Below are positions 1-7,513 of a DNA stretch of 64,000 nt, in pieces. The notes below the pieces were generated by a model. That model ran no database searches, had not been told where the DNA came from, and was given only the letters and a program-made list of their open reading frames with translations. Within the stretch, counting starts at the first letter, position 1; every line of letters begins with the position of its first letter. Source of the stretch: Halobellus rarus (GTDB lineage: Archaea; Halobacteriota; Halobacteria; Halobacteriales; Haloferacaceae); assembly GCF_024494595.1 (NCBI RefSeq), contig NZ_JANHDI010000012.1, forward strand, positions 62,001 through 126,000, given 5' to 3'. A program made the position numbers and the translations under genes.

Positions 1-9
1 GCCGCCGAA

Positions 10-17
10 CTTTATCA
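10..17 (+). promoter_or_regulatory. TATA box of the RuBisCO gene
   Basis: A TTTATC-type element is centred about 29 nt before the ATG at 43. This is the usual archaeal TATA-to-start spacing and suggests a leaderless transcript. The window begins only 10 nt upstream, so any BRE or operator is cut off. Confidence 0.55.
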
Positions 18-42
18 GCCTCGGGCGTGAATCGCGACGGGT

Positions 43-1329
43 ATGGCTGGAATCACCTACGAGGACTTCCTCGACCTGTCGTTCGACCCGGCCGACTCCG
101 ATCTGGTCTGCACGTTCCGGATCGTCCCCGCCGACGGAATGGACGTCGAATCCGCGGCCTCCCGCGTCGCCTCCGAGTCGTCCAACGGGACCTGGGCGGC
201 GCTCCCGACGGGCGAGGGGTTCACCGATATGCGGGCGATGGCGTTCGACATCGAAGCACTCGGCGGCGGTGCGGACGCAGACGGCGGCACCGACGCCGCC
301 GAAATCAAAGTGGCCTACCCCGAGGGGCTGTTCGAGCCCGGGAGTATGCCCCAGATCCTCTCCTGTATCGCGGGAAACATTATGGGGATGAAGGCCGTCG
401 ACACGATCCGACTGGTCGACTGCGAGTGGCCCGAGGGGGTCGCGACGTCGTTCGCGGGTCCGCAGTTCGGTTCGTCGGTGCGACAGGAGGTATTCGGGGC
501 CGACGACCGGCCGATCCTCGCGACGGTCCCGAAGCCGAAAGTGGGTCTCTCGACCGAGCGGCACGCCGAGGTCGGCTACGAGGCCTGGACCGGCGGCGTC
601 GACCTCCTGAAGGACGACGAGAACCTCACCGACCAGGAGTTCAACCCGTTCCACGACCGCCTCGTCGAGAGCCTCGCCGAGCGCGATGCGGCCGAAGACG
701 AGACCGGCGAGCCGAAGTCGTACCTGATCAACGTCACCGCGGGGACCAACGAGATGCTCGAACGCGTCGACCAGGTCGCCGCCGAGGGCTGCGAGTACGT
801 GATGGTCGACGTCATCACGACCGGCTGGGCCGCGGTCCAGACGGTTCGGGAGCGCTGCGAGGAACTGGGGCTGGCGATCCACGCCCACCGCGCGATGCAC
901 GCCGCCTTCGACCGCCTGCCCCAACACGGCGTCTCGATGCGCGTGCTCGCGCAGATCTCCCGCCTCGTCGGCGTCGATCAGCTCCACACCGGGACGGCCG
1001 GGCTGGGAAAACTCGCGAACGAGGACACCGTCGGCATCAACGCGTGGCTCCGCGAGGATCTCTATGGACTCAACGACGTGCTCCCGGTCGCCTCCGGCGG
1101 TCTGCACCCCGGCCTCGTCCCGGATCTGCTGGACGCGACCGGCACGAACGTCTGCGTGCAGGCCGGCGGCGGCATCCACGGCCATCCCGACGGCACTCAC
1201 GAAGGCGCGAAGGCGCTGCGCGCGGCCGTCGACGCCTACGCCGAGGACCGATCGCTGGCGTCGAAGGCCGAGGAGAGCCCCGCGCTCCGAACGGCCATCG
1301 ACGAGTGGGGGACGGAGACGCCGCGGTAG
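43..1329 (+). CDS. rbcL: Form III ribulose-1,5-bisphosphate carboxylase/oxygenase
   Basis: This enzyme carboxylates ribulose-1,5-bisphosphate to two 3-phosphoglycerates. In archaea the form III enzyme works in AMP/nucleoside degradation rather than a Calvin cycle. The 428 residues match the usual length. The metal/carbamate motif GGVDLLKDDE (Lys190, Asp192, Glu193) is intact, as are the loop-6 Lys323 in GLGKL, the VHAHRAMH-type histidine segment (read here as IHAHRAMH) and the C-terminal phosphate-binding GGG (QAGGGIHGHP). The ATG at 43 follows a TATA box at leaderless spacing. Ribose-1,5-bisphosphate isomerase, which makes its substrate, lies 0.8 kb away on the other strand. No AMP phosphorylase gene is in the window. 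Confidence 0.96.
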   Translation: MAGITYEDFLDLSFDPADSDLVCTFRIVPADGMDVESAASRVASESSNGTWAALPTGEGFTDMRAMAFDIEALGGGADADGGTDAAEIKVAYPEGLFEPGSMPQILSCIAGNIMGMKAVDTIRLVDCEWPEGVATSFAGPQFGSSVRQEVFGADDRPILATVPKPKVGLSTERHAEVGYEAWTGGVDLLKDDENLTDQEFNPFHDRLVESLAERDAAEDETGEPKSYLINVTAGTNEMLERVDQVAAEGCEYVMVDVITTGWAAVQTVRERCEELGLAIHAHRAMHAAFDRLPQHGVSMRVLAQISRLVGVDQLHTGTAGLGKLANEDTVGINAWLREDLYGLNDVLPVASGGLHPGLVPDLLDATGTNVCVQAGGGIHGHPDGTHEGAKALRAAVDAYAEDRSLASKAEESPALRTAIDEWGTETPR

Positions 1330-1406
1330 GTCGGGGCGACTCGCGGCTCGCAGAGCGGTAACGCAGTGCGTCCCCGGACGCCCGCACACGGGATCTTGGG
1401 CCCGTA

Positions 1407-2015
1407 TCAGTCGGTGTCGGCTCCAACCGGCTCGTCCTCATGCCCGGTAGCCGCCGAGCCGGACCGGACGCGACTCCGATACGCCGCCGTCGCGGTCGCG
1501 AACGCGGCCGCGCCGGTCGTGTTGAGGACGAGGTCGACGATCGTGTCTTCCACGTAAAACTCCAGGGACCAGTTGTACCAGAACGTCTTGAAGAGGAACT
1601 CGTAGATCTCGAACCCCGCGCCGATGGCGAGGACGGCCGGGACGAGCCAGAGGGGCGATCGGAGCGTCGGCCCGCGGAACGTGAAGGCCAGCAACGCCGC
1701 CACCCCGAGACCGCCCATCGCGTGGGTCATCAGGTCCCACCAGGGCATCGTGGTGTAGACGTTGTAGTAGACGCCGCCGAAGTGCAGCCCGGAGACGACG
1801 GCCGACCAGACTGCGACCGCGACCCACGCGACAGTGAGGTGATCGCCGCGGGGGAGTTCGCTGCGGAGCCGCGACCCGAGGAACTTCGGCCACGACGGAA
1901 GCGACGCTTCGGGATAGCCCGACGTGCGCATCGTCGCCCACGTCGCGACGACCGTCAGGAGGAGGGAACCGACCCCGACGACGAGTTTCGGGGAGAGGTG
2001 CGGGGGAGTCGCCAT
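1407..2015 (-). CDS. Multi-pass membrane protein, YjdF/DUF2238-like
   Basis: The 202-residue hydrophobic protein has about five to six membrane segments. A conserved-looking core has WWDLMTHAMGG, then GFEIYEF, then EDTIVDLVLNTTGA. This spacing of polar residues (D..H, E.YE, D..D.V.N..G) resembles the DUF2238/YjdF and VanZ-like families, whose function is not established. I chose the ATG at 2015 because the longer reading frame (to 2126) adds a charged, non-hydrophobic stretch that looks untranslated. It is convergent with the RuBisCO gene and lies downstream of the R15P isomerase on the same strand, with a gap of about 95 nt. The family assignment is by motif pattern only. Confidence 0.75.
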   Translation of the reverse strand: MATPPHLSPKLVVGVGSLLLTVVATWATMRTSGYPEASLPSWPKFLGSRLRSELPRGDHLTVAWVAVAVWSAVVSGLHFGGVYYNVYTTMPWWDLMTHAMGGLGVAALLAFTFRGPTLRSPLWLVPAVLAIGAGFEIYEFLFKTFWYNWSLEFYVEDTIVDLVLNTTGAAAFATATAAYRSRVRSGSAATGHEDEPVGADTD

Positions 2016-2110
2016 CGCTCCCGGATCGCTCCCACGTCGGTAAAACTCTTCTGTGGTGGGTCTGCGCCGCTTCGGCGTAATCCCCCGGACGCGTCCGATC
2101 GACGCCCGTG

Positions 2111-3079
2111 TCAGGCCTCCGCCCACGGCTCGGTCGTCCCCTCGCCGAACAGGTCACGCATCAGGCTGACGATGCTCTCCGGCGGGAACTGCCCGCGCTC
2201 GGTGACGATGGCGTCCACGTAGCGCGGCGGCGTCACGTCGAACGCGGGGTTCAGGACCTCGGGGTCGCCCATCCCCTCGGCCGTCTCCCTATCGACCACC
2301 TCGCGCTCGTCGCGCATCTCGATGTCGACCGTGTGGCCGGTGAGCGTGTCCGGGTGGAGCTTGATCGTCTGGGCGGCGCAGACGATCGGCGTCCCCCGGT
2401 CGCGGGCGTTGACCGCGAGGCCGCTCGTGCCGATCTTGTTGATGACCGACCCGTCGGCGGCGATGCTGTCGGCCCCGACGAGGACGTGGTCGACGTCGTT
2501 GAGGTACCGCCGCGCCGCGGAGTCGACGATCAGCGTCACGTCGACGCCCAGTTCGTCCAGCGCCTCGGCGGTGATGTGACCCTGGTTCCGCGGTCGCGTC
2601 TCCTTGACGAACGCCGACAGCGACTTCCCCTGCTCGACGGCGGTCTCGACGCAGGCGAGGACGTCCGTCGAGTGACAGTGCGTCATGATCGTGTCGCCGT
2701 CGCGGAGGCGGTTCGCACCCACGCGCCCGAGGTCGGTCTGCGCGTTGTCGAGCCGTCGACAGAACTCCGAGACGCTGGCGCGGACGCTCGCGCGGAGGCG
2801 CTCGACGGTTTCGCCCTCGACGTCGCGGAGGACGTACCGGAGCGCGTTCGGGAGGCTGACCGCCGTCGGACGGGTGTCGTACAGGACGCGGGCGGCCGCG
2901 CGGAGCTCCGCACGAAAGGCCTCGGGCGAATCGGCGTCGCTGACGTCGGCCTGTTCGCCGAGCGCCTCGGCCGCCGCGGCGGCGATGGTCGCCGCACCGC
3001 GGATCTCCATCGAACCGATGTCCTCGGCGGTGCGGTGGACGGCCGGCGATACCTCGACGTCGGGTGGAGCGTCGCTCAT
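2111..3079 (-). CDS. Ribose-1,5-bisphosphate isomerase (eIF2B-like family)
   Basis: The protein converts ribose-1,5-bisphosphate to ribulose-1,5-bisphosphate, the RuBisCO substrate, in the archaeal AMP pathway. It is 322 residues, typical for the family. The eIF2B/methylthioribose-1-phosphate isomerase fold is recognisable from IMTHCHSTDV (catalytic Cys), VKETRPRNQG, DHVLVGADSIAADGSVINKIGT (catalytic Asp in VGADS) and the C-terminal NPAFDVTPPRYVDAIVTE. These fit the known R15P isomerase from Thermococcus rather than a translation factor. A CTTTTC element about 26 nt upstream of the ATG at 3079 supports a leaderless start. Its proximity to form III RuBisCO strengthens the assignment. Confidence 0.93.
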   Translation of the reverse strand: MSDAPPDVEVSPAVHRTAEDIGSMEIRGAATIAAAAAEALGEQADVSDADSPEAFRAELRAAARVLYDTRPTAVSLPNALRYVLRDVEGETVERLRASVRASVSEFCRRLDNAQTDLGRVGANRLRDGDTIMTHCHSTDVLACVETAVEQGKSLSAFVKETRPRNQGHITAEALDELGVDVTLIVDSAARRYLNDVDHVLVGADSIAADGSVINKIGTSGLAVNARDRGTPIVCAAQTIKLHPDTLTGHTVDIEMRDEREVVDRETAEGMGDPEVLNPAFDVTPPRYVDAIVTERGQFPPESIVSLMRDLFGEGTTEPWAEA

Positions 3080-3183
3080 ACCGGCACTTCGGGGCCCCCG
3101 CAGAAAAGCGCGCGCCCGATGTCGAGACGGCCCGGAACGCGGATCGTCGCGTCCGGTTGTCTCTTCGTCGCGCTCGATCGCCC

Positions 3184-3615
3184 CTACAGGTACTGCTCGA
3201 TCAGCGACCGGAGCGTCGACTCGTCGCGGACGCCGACGACCTGTTCGACGGCCTGTCCGTCACTGAAGAGTTGGAGGGTCGGCACCCCGCGGACCTGATA
3301 CTGCTGGGCGAGCTGTTGATTCTGGTCGATGTCGACCTTCGCGACCGCGGCGTCGGTCGAGGCCGCCAGCGACTCGACGGTCGGTTCGAGCATCTTGCAC
3401 GGACCGCACCAGTCCGCGTAGAAGTCCACCAGTACGACGTCGTACGTCGAGATCGCGTCTTGGAGCTCTTCCGAACCGTTGACGTGGATCGGCTCCGTGG
3501 GCACAGAGTCCTCTTCTCCGGACGATTCGGGGGATTCGTCGCCACTCATCTGGGAAGCGAGTTCCTCGCGTTTCTGCGCGCGGATCTCGTCGATCTCGTT
3601 GGGTGATTCGCTCAT
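3184..3615 (-). CDS. trxA: Thioredoxin
   Basis: This is a cytoplasmic disulfide reductase. The 143-residue protein has a thioredoxin fold in its C-terminal two thirds, with the active site DWCGPCKM, a preceding VLVDFYA strand and the cis-proline motif VRGVPTLQLF. The first 50 residues are an acidic, probably disordered extension (ESPESSGEEDSVPTEP) common in haloarchaeal thioredoxins. The frame is open to 3672. The ATG at 3615 is preferred because a TATA-like element (GTTTTATTCT on the minus strand, 3637-3646) sits 27 nt upstream of it, inside the longer frame. Confidence 0.95.
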   Translation of the reverse strand: MSESPNEIDEIRAQKREELASQMSGDESPESSGEEDSVPTEPIHVNGSEELQDAISTYDVVLVDFYADWCGPCKMLEPTVESLAASTDAAVAKVDIDQNQQLAQQYQVRGVPTLQLFSDGQAVEQVVGVRDESTLRSLIEQYL

Positions 3616-3636
3616 CAACACCTCGTTGGAGCGCGT

Positions 3637-3646
3637 AGAATAAAAC
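3637..3646 (-). promoter_or_regulatory. TATA box of the thioredoxin gene
   Basis: The minus strand reads GTTTTATTCT, centred 27 nt upstream of the ATG at 3615. This spacing predicts a leaderless mRNA and decides the start. Confidence 0.6.
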
Positions 3647-3965
3647 AGTTTTGCAAAATGTAGACAATACAATTGTGGGCCACGGTTCGGAACGGGACGT
3701 CTCAGACGACTATCGGAAACGCGGGAGAAAGTGCTATGGTAGCGTTTGCAAGTCTTCGCTCACGCGATCGGATGAACAATCAGTTTCAAACGGTAGGATC
3801 TGTTGAAACACTTATTAATTGATAGCTTTCCACACTCTTACTCCCTCAGTGTAGGAGGTAAGATCGGCGTGCAAGATTCAGGAGATGGATTTACTAAATG
3901 TCGGAAGTCCCTTCAACGGCCTGAGTAGCGACTAACCCAAAAGGACGGCCCGCTATTCATCTAGT

Positions 3966-4616
3966 ATGGCAATCGAAGCCTCATTCACTGTTGAGCAAGC
4001 TGATTTCCCGTTGAGTGCTGTGTTTGAGCAGTTGACGGATGTCACGATCGAGTTAGATCGTATCGTGCCGACGGGCGAGGCAATTATTCCCTACTTTTGG
4101 ATTTCTGCTGATGACACCGATAAACTCACGACCGATCTGAGTGATGATCTCGGGATCGATCAGGTCAAAGTAATCGACCAAGTAGAGAAACAGATGTTCG
4201 TCCGTATTGATTGGAACCTCAACCATGAGAGCATTCTCACGGCAATCGTGAATACTGAGATCACGCTCCTTGCCGGCATCGGGAAGGAAAAGCAGTGGAC
4301 CTTTGAAATCCGAGCAAGCGAGCAACAGGAACTCTCCGACTTTCAGACGTACTGCCAAGACCATAATATCTCGATTGAGCTGACTGAACTCCACGCGGTT
4401 TCATCACTCAGATCTGACCGAGAGTACGATCTCACGGACGGGCAACGGAAAGCGCTGGTACTGGCGTATTCCAGTGGGTACTTTGATTCGCCACGAGACG
4501 CCACGCAAGCCGATCTCGCAGACGAACTTGGGATCACCCGGCAGGCGGTCTCATCACGGTTACAGCGCGGTATGCGACGCCTCGTAGCGAGCTCCCTTAT
4601 CACTCCTGAAGAGTAA
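3966..4616 (+). CDS. Bat-type helix-turn-helix transcription regulator
   Basis: The 216-residue protein is predicted to bind DNA. Its C-terminus (about residues 150-212) is an HTH_10 (bacterio-opsin activator) domain: LTDGQRKALVLAYSSGYFD, then ATQADLADELGITRQAVSSR as the helix-turn-helix, then LQRGMRRLV. The N-terminal 140 residues resemble the sensor part associated with Bat-type regulators; no ligand can be inferred. The gene lies in an AT-richer patch (3.7-5.5 kb) with codon use unlike the surrounding GC-rich genes, for example ATT, TTA and AGT codons. A CTTATTAATTG element lies about 150 nt upstream, so the leader may be long or the promoter different. Targets are unknown. Confidence 0.85.
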   Translation: MAIEASFTVEQADFPLSAVFEQLTDVTIELDRIVPTGEAIIPYFWISADDTDKLTTDLSDDLGIDQVKVIDQVEKQMFVRIDWNLNHESILTAIVNTEITLLAGIGKEKQWTFEIRASEQQELSDFQTYCQDHNISIELTELHAVSSLRSDREYDLTDGQRKALVLAYSSGYFDSPRDATQADLADELGITRQAVSSRLQRGMRRLVASSLITPEE

Positions 4617-4693
4617 GCGCGGAACCTTAGTATAAAAAAGCATTGCGAGAGCAAAAGCCACTCTCAACCTCGTAGAAGGCCTCTATTTGGGTG

Positions 4694-5188
4694 ATGGGAC
4701 CGTCTCAAATGATGGCTGCGAACTCAAAAATAGCAGAATCTCTGAGCCCGATTGAATCCGATGCAGAAAGCAGATCGTTCCAAGCGACGTACGACAGCAC
4801 TCGTGACTCGACGAGTTTAGCGATCGTTGCAGTGGTTGCAACCGCCCTTGGGGAAGACCCGCAGGCCTTGACACCGCTTCAGACTGCTATTGATACAGAC
4901 GCGCTTGACAAACTGGTGACGGAGTCAGATACCGGCCTCGGGACCTGTGGCAGTATTTCCTTCAGGTATGATGGGTTCAAGATCACGGCCACTAGCGAGG
5001 GTGTCATCGAGGCGAACCCTATCGAGGATATCCAATCGGCACCGATGCACCCATACCGCATTGAGTGTGCTGGCTGTGGACAGCCTCGACTAGGGAAGAA
5101 ACGTGCGCCTGATACTGCGGTCGTTCCGTATCAGGACACGTGCCCGGAGTGTGAATGCGACAGTTTCGACATCGGAGTTACGACTTGA
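4694..5188 (+). CDS. HalOD1-domain protein with C-terminal zinc ribbon
   Basis: The central part (about residues 30-105) matches the halobacterial output domain HalOD1: TSLAIVAVVATALGEDP, LTPLQTAIDTDALDKLV, then GSISFRYDGFKITATSEG. HalOD1 domains occur in haloarchaeal signalling proteins, usually fused to or near regulators. The last 45 residues carry two cysteine pairs, CAGCG and CPECEC, forming a likely zinc ribbon. A GTG at 4691 directly precedes the ATG used here, and ATGs at 4709 and 4712 are also possible. It is 78 nt downstream of the Bat-type gene and one base upstream of the next ORF, so the three genes probably form one unit in the AT-richer patch. Confidence 0.8.
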   Translation: MGPSQMMAANSKIAESLSPIESDAESRSFQATYDSTRDSTSLAIVAVVATALGEDPQALTPLQTAIDTDALDKLVTESDTGLGTCGSISFRYDGFKITATSEGVIEANPIEDIQSAPMHPYRIECAGCGQPRLGKKRAPDTAVVPYQDTCPECECDSFDIGVTT

Positions 5189-5189
5189 A

Positions 5190-5489
5190 ATGAGTGAGCA
5201 GGCCGCTTCGAGACGTGGAGACTTCCGGACCGTGCTGCGAGAGCAACAACAGCGAGTGGTGGTTGCCCTCGCAGCAGAGGAGACGATAGATGCGACGCCG
5301 ATTGTTCAGGAGGATGAATCTCTCTCCTGCGAGGAGTACATCACACTCGTGTATGAACTCCACCACATCGATCTCCCCGAGTTACAGGCTGCCGGGGTAA
5401 TTGAGTTTGATCGGCGCGAAGAGACGTTGAGGCAAGGGACAGACTTCGACGAGGCTCGCTCGCTGCGCGAACACCGCGCTGACCAGTGA
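5190..5489 (+). CDS. Small DUF7344-like protein (putative winged helix)
   Basis: The 99-residue protein carries YELHHIDLPELQAAGVIEFD near residues 55-75, the hallmark of the haloarchaeal DUF7344 winged-helix-like domain (L.H.DLP.L...G.I.YD). The start ATG at 5190 lies one base past the stop of the HalOD1 gene, so translation is probably coupled. The upstream extension of the frame overlaps the neighbour and is not used. It is probably a small DNA-binding or regulatory partner of the two genes before it. The domain name is by pattern recall; the function is inferred. Confidence 0.75.
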   Translation: MSEQAASRRGDFRTVLREQQQRVVVALAAEETIDATPIVQEDESLSCEEYITLVYELHHIDLPELQAAGVIEFDRREETLRQGTDFDEARSLREHRADQ

Positions 5490-5608
5490 GACACTTAAGA
5501 TCGTAAGCCTCCTACACGATGGTCCTGGTTCTCTCGCATCACTGTGGGAACGGCAGAAACCAGAAATTATCGTTGACCCACAGGGGCCGACGGCCGAGGC
5601 GGGGCGCC

Positions 5609-5902
5609 TCAGTCGGCGTACAGCGAGTAGGTGATGACTGCGAACCCGACGAACGTGAGAATCGCGTCGATGAGCAGTCCGGTCGCGAGGTTGACGCCGA
5701 GGATGAAGTCGAAAGTGCCACCGAGGAGCGCACCGAGCGTGATGATCCCGAACCCCATCGCGAGCGCTCGCAGCGCCCTCGTCCCGGTCTTGCGGTACGC
5801 CTTCAGCGAGAAGTACGTGATGAGTCCGCCGAGGATGAGGATCCCCGTCTTCACCACGATGATTCCCGTCGCGATGCTCGTCGTCGTAGTCGTGTGTACC
5901 AT
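5609..5902 (-). CDS. Small membrane protein (DUF7521-like)
   Basis: The 97-residue protein has three hydrophobic segments: IIVVKTGILILGGLITYFSL, then ALRALAMGFGIITLGALLGG, then TGLLIDAILTFVGFAVITYSLY. The arrangement, with a basic loop KAYRKTGTRALR after the first helix, matches a haloarchaeal family (DUF7521) normally encoded next to a winged-helix regulator. That is the case here: its ATG overlaps the stop of the upstream regulator by one base (TAATG). The function is unknown; the pair may be a regulator with a membrane-bound partner. Confidence 0.8.
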   Translation of the reverse strand: MVHTTTTTSIATGIIVVKTGILILGGLITYFSLKAYRKTGTRALRALAMGFGIITLGALLGGTFDFILGVNLATGLLIDAILTFVGFAVITYSLYAD

Positions 5903-6276
5903 TATGTTTCCTCCCGTACGGCGGTCCAGATGTCCGCGAGCCGTTCTTCGGGCCCCTGTTCGAGCCGCGCGATCTCGACGTCCAGCTCCCGAGACTCGGT
6001 GAGCGCGATCCGGACTTCCTCGAACGCGACGGAGTACGTCGTCGTGTGGTGTCCGTCCGATCTGATCTCCGTGCCCTCTTCGAGCAGTTCCGCGTCGGTC
6101 AGCAGGTCGAGCTTTCGGTAGGTCGTCGACAGCGGAATGTCGCACTGTTCGGAGAGCTCACTCGCCGTTCGCGGTTCGTCCAGCGCCCGGACGATAGCTC
6201 TCGCGTCTTCGTCATCGAGCGCGTCGAGGACGGACTGTAGGTCCGCCGACTCGATCGCGGACGGCTCGCGCGCCAT
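5902..6276 (-). CDS. Winged-helix (ArsR-like) transcription regulator
   Basis: The 124-residue protein has an ArsR-type winged helix near residues 15-70: VLDALDDEDARAIVRALDE, then ASELSEQCDIPLSTTYRKLD as the helix-turn-helix, then LLTDAELLEEGTE with a wing reaching HTTTYSVAF. The C-terminal part is an amphipathic, acidic helix. It is co-transcribed and translationally coupled with the small membrane protein downstream (TAATG overlap). No cysteine cluster for metal sensing is present, so the signal is not obvious. It probably regulates its own two-gene unit. Confidence 0.87.
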   Translation of the reverse strand: MAREPSAIESADLQSVLDALDDEDARAIVRALDEPRTASELSEQCDIPLSTTYRKLDLLTDAELLEEGTEIRSDGHHTTTYSVAFEEVRIALTESRELDVEIARLEQGPEERLADIWTAVREET

Positions 6277-6375
6277 TATCAGATGCTGGAGTACCGGCCG
6301 TATTAATCTCTCGGGATATACTCGCCCGTCGGCGCTGGGAGTCTCCCGATTCGACCGACGCGGGAGCGCGGCCGG

Positions 6376-6385
6376 TTCTTTATGA
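6376..6385 (+). promoter_or_regulatory. TATA box of the deacylase gene
   Basis: TTCTTTATGA is centred 27 nt upstream of the ATG at 6408. It supports that start over the in-frame upstream codon at 6387. Confidence 0.6.
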
Positions 6386-6407
6386 CGTGCCGGCGAACGA
6401 CCCGCGT

Positions 6408-7439
6408 ATGAGCGATCCGAAACCGTTCAGATACGACACCGAGGTGCCGCCGGGGCAGACGCGGCACCTGCGATACGAGATCAGCGAGACGTACCTCGGC
6501 GATCCGGTCGAGATCCCCGTGACGGTCATCAACGGCGAGCGCGGCGGGCCGACCGCGTTTCTCTCCGCCGCGCTGCACGGCGACGAACTCAACGGCGTGA
6601 AGGTGCTCCAGGAGGTCGCCGATCGGTACGACTCGGCCGAAGTCCACGGAACGATCGTCTGCGTGCACGTCGCTAACGTCCCGGGGTACCTCGCACAACA
6701 GCGATACATCCCGATCTACGACCAGGACCTGAACAGGTCGTTTCCGGGAAGCGCCCGGTCGAACACCGCAGAGCGGATGGCCAACGTGATCTACGAGCGG
6801 TTCGTCAGGCCCTGTGACTTCGCGCTCGACTTCCACACCTCGACGCGCAACCGGACGACGATGTACCACGTGCGGGCGGACACGACCAGGCCCGAGGTCG
6901 ACAGGCTCGCCCGCGCGTTCGGCTCGAACCTCATCCTCTCGGGCGAGGCCGACGCGGGGTCACTGCGAACGGTTGCCTCGAACGACGGCATCCCGACGAT
7001 CACCGTGGAGATGGGTCGCGCCCACCGGTTTCAGCCGGAGCTGATCGACCGCGCGCTCGACGGCGTCGAGAGCGTCTTCGCGGAGTACGGGCTGTTGCCC
7101 GACGCCGCCGTCAGGTGGCCCGGGTGGACCCGCGTCGTCGGCAGCAACGGCGACAAGAAGTGGCTCCGCGCCGACACGGGCGGGCTCGTCGAGATGCAGT
7201 ACGGACCCGTGCCGCTGGTGTACGAGGGCGACACGATCTGTACGATCTCCGATCACTTCAAGGAGCGAGAGAAACGCGTGGCGGCTCCGTTCACCGGCCT
7301 CGTCATCGGTTCGCTTCAGAATCCGGTGGCGGCCCCGGGACACCCGCTGTGTCATCTCATCCGCGTCGACGACGCGACGCTCAGGGAGATCGAACGCGAG
7401 ATAGCGGCGGGAGAGTTCTCCGAACGACCCTGGGTGTGA
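6408..7439 (+). CDS. Succinylglutamate desuccinylase/aspartoacylase family zinc deacylase
   Basis: The 343-residue protein belongs to the M14-like AstE/AspA superfamily of zinc-dependent amide hydrolases. Zinc-ligand motifs are visible: AALHGDELNG (His, Glu) near residue 50 and FALDFHTST (second His) near 140. PGY, DLNRSFPG (substrate Asn-Arg) and ITVEMGRAHRF (catalytic Glu) follow in order. The last 100 residues form the beta-barrel extension (AAPFTGLVIGSLQNPVAAPG) typical of this family. The exact acylated substrate cannot be read from sequence, and haloarchaea carry several paralogues. It stands alone, flanked by genes on the opposite strand, with its own TATA box. Confidence 0.88.
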   Translation: MSDPKPFRYDTEVPPGQTRHLRYEISETYLGDPVEIPVTVINGERGGPTAFLSAALHGDELNGVKVLQEVADRYDSAEVHGTIVCVHVANVPGYLAQQRYIPIYDQDLNRSFPGSARSNTAERMANVIYERFVRPCDFALDFHTSTRNRTTMYHVRADTTRPEVDRLARAFGSNLILSGEADAGSLRTVASNDGIPTITVEMGRAHRFQPELIDRALDGVESVFAEYGLLPDAAVRWPGWTRVVGSNGDKKWLRADTGGLVEMQYGPVPLVYEGDTICTISDHFKEREKRVAAPFTGLVIGSLQNPVAAPGHPLCHLIRVDDATLREIEREIAAGEFSERPWV

Positions 7440-7466
7440 GGTCGGGGCTGCCCGTCCGACGGCGCT

Positions 7467-7513
7467 CAGCACGCGAGATACCCCGCGTTCAGAACGCGAG
7501 ATACCCCGCGTTC
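7467..7513. repeat. 23-bp tandem duplication spanning the stop of the glpK-linked membrane gene
   Basis: ACGCGAGATACCCCGCGTTC occurs at 7471-7490 and again at 7494-7513, period 23. The copies contain the codons for the C-terminal NAGYLA residues and the stop. Because 23 is not a multiple of three, the distal copy lies outside the reading frame. Confidence 0.9.

Noticed and set aside
27-1361. 444-codon open frame overlapping RuBisCO in another frame
   Set aside because: Shadow frame; Arg-rich, while the RuBisCO frame carries all active-site motifs.
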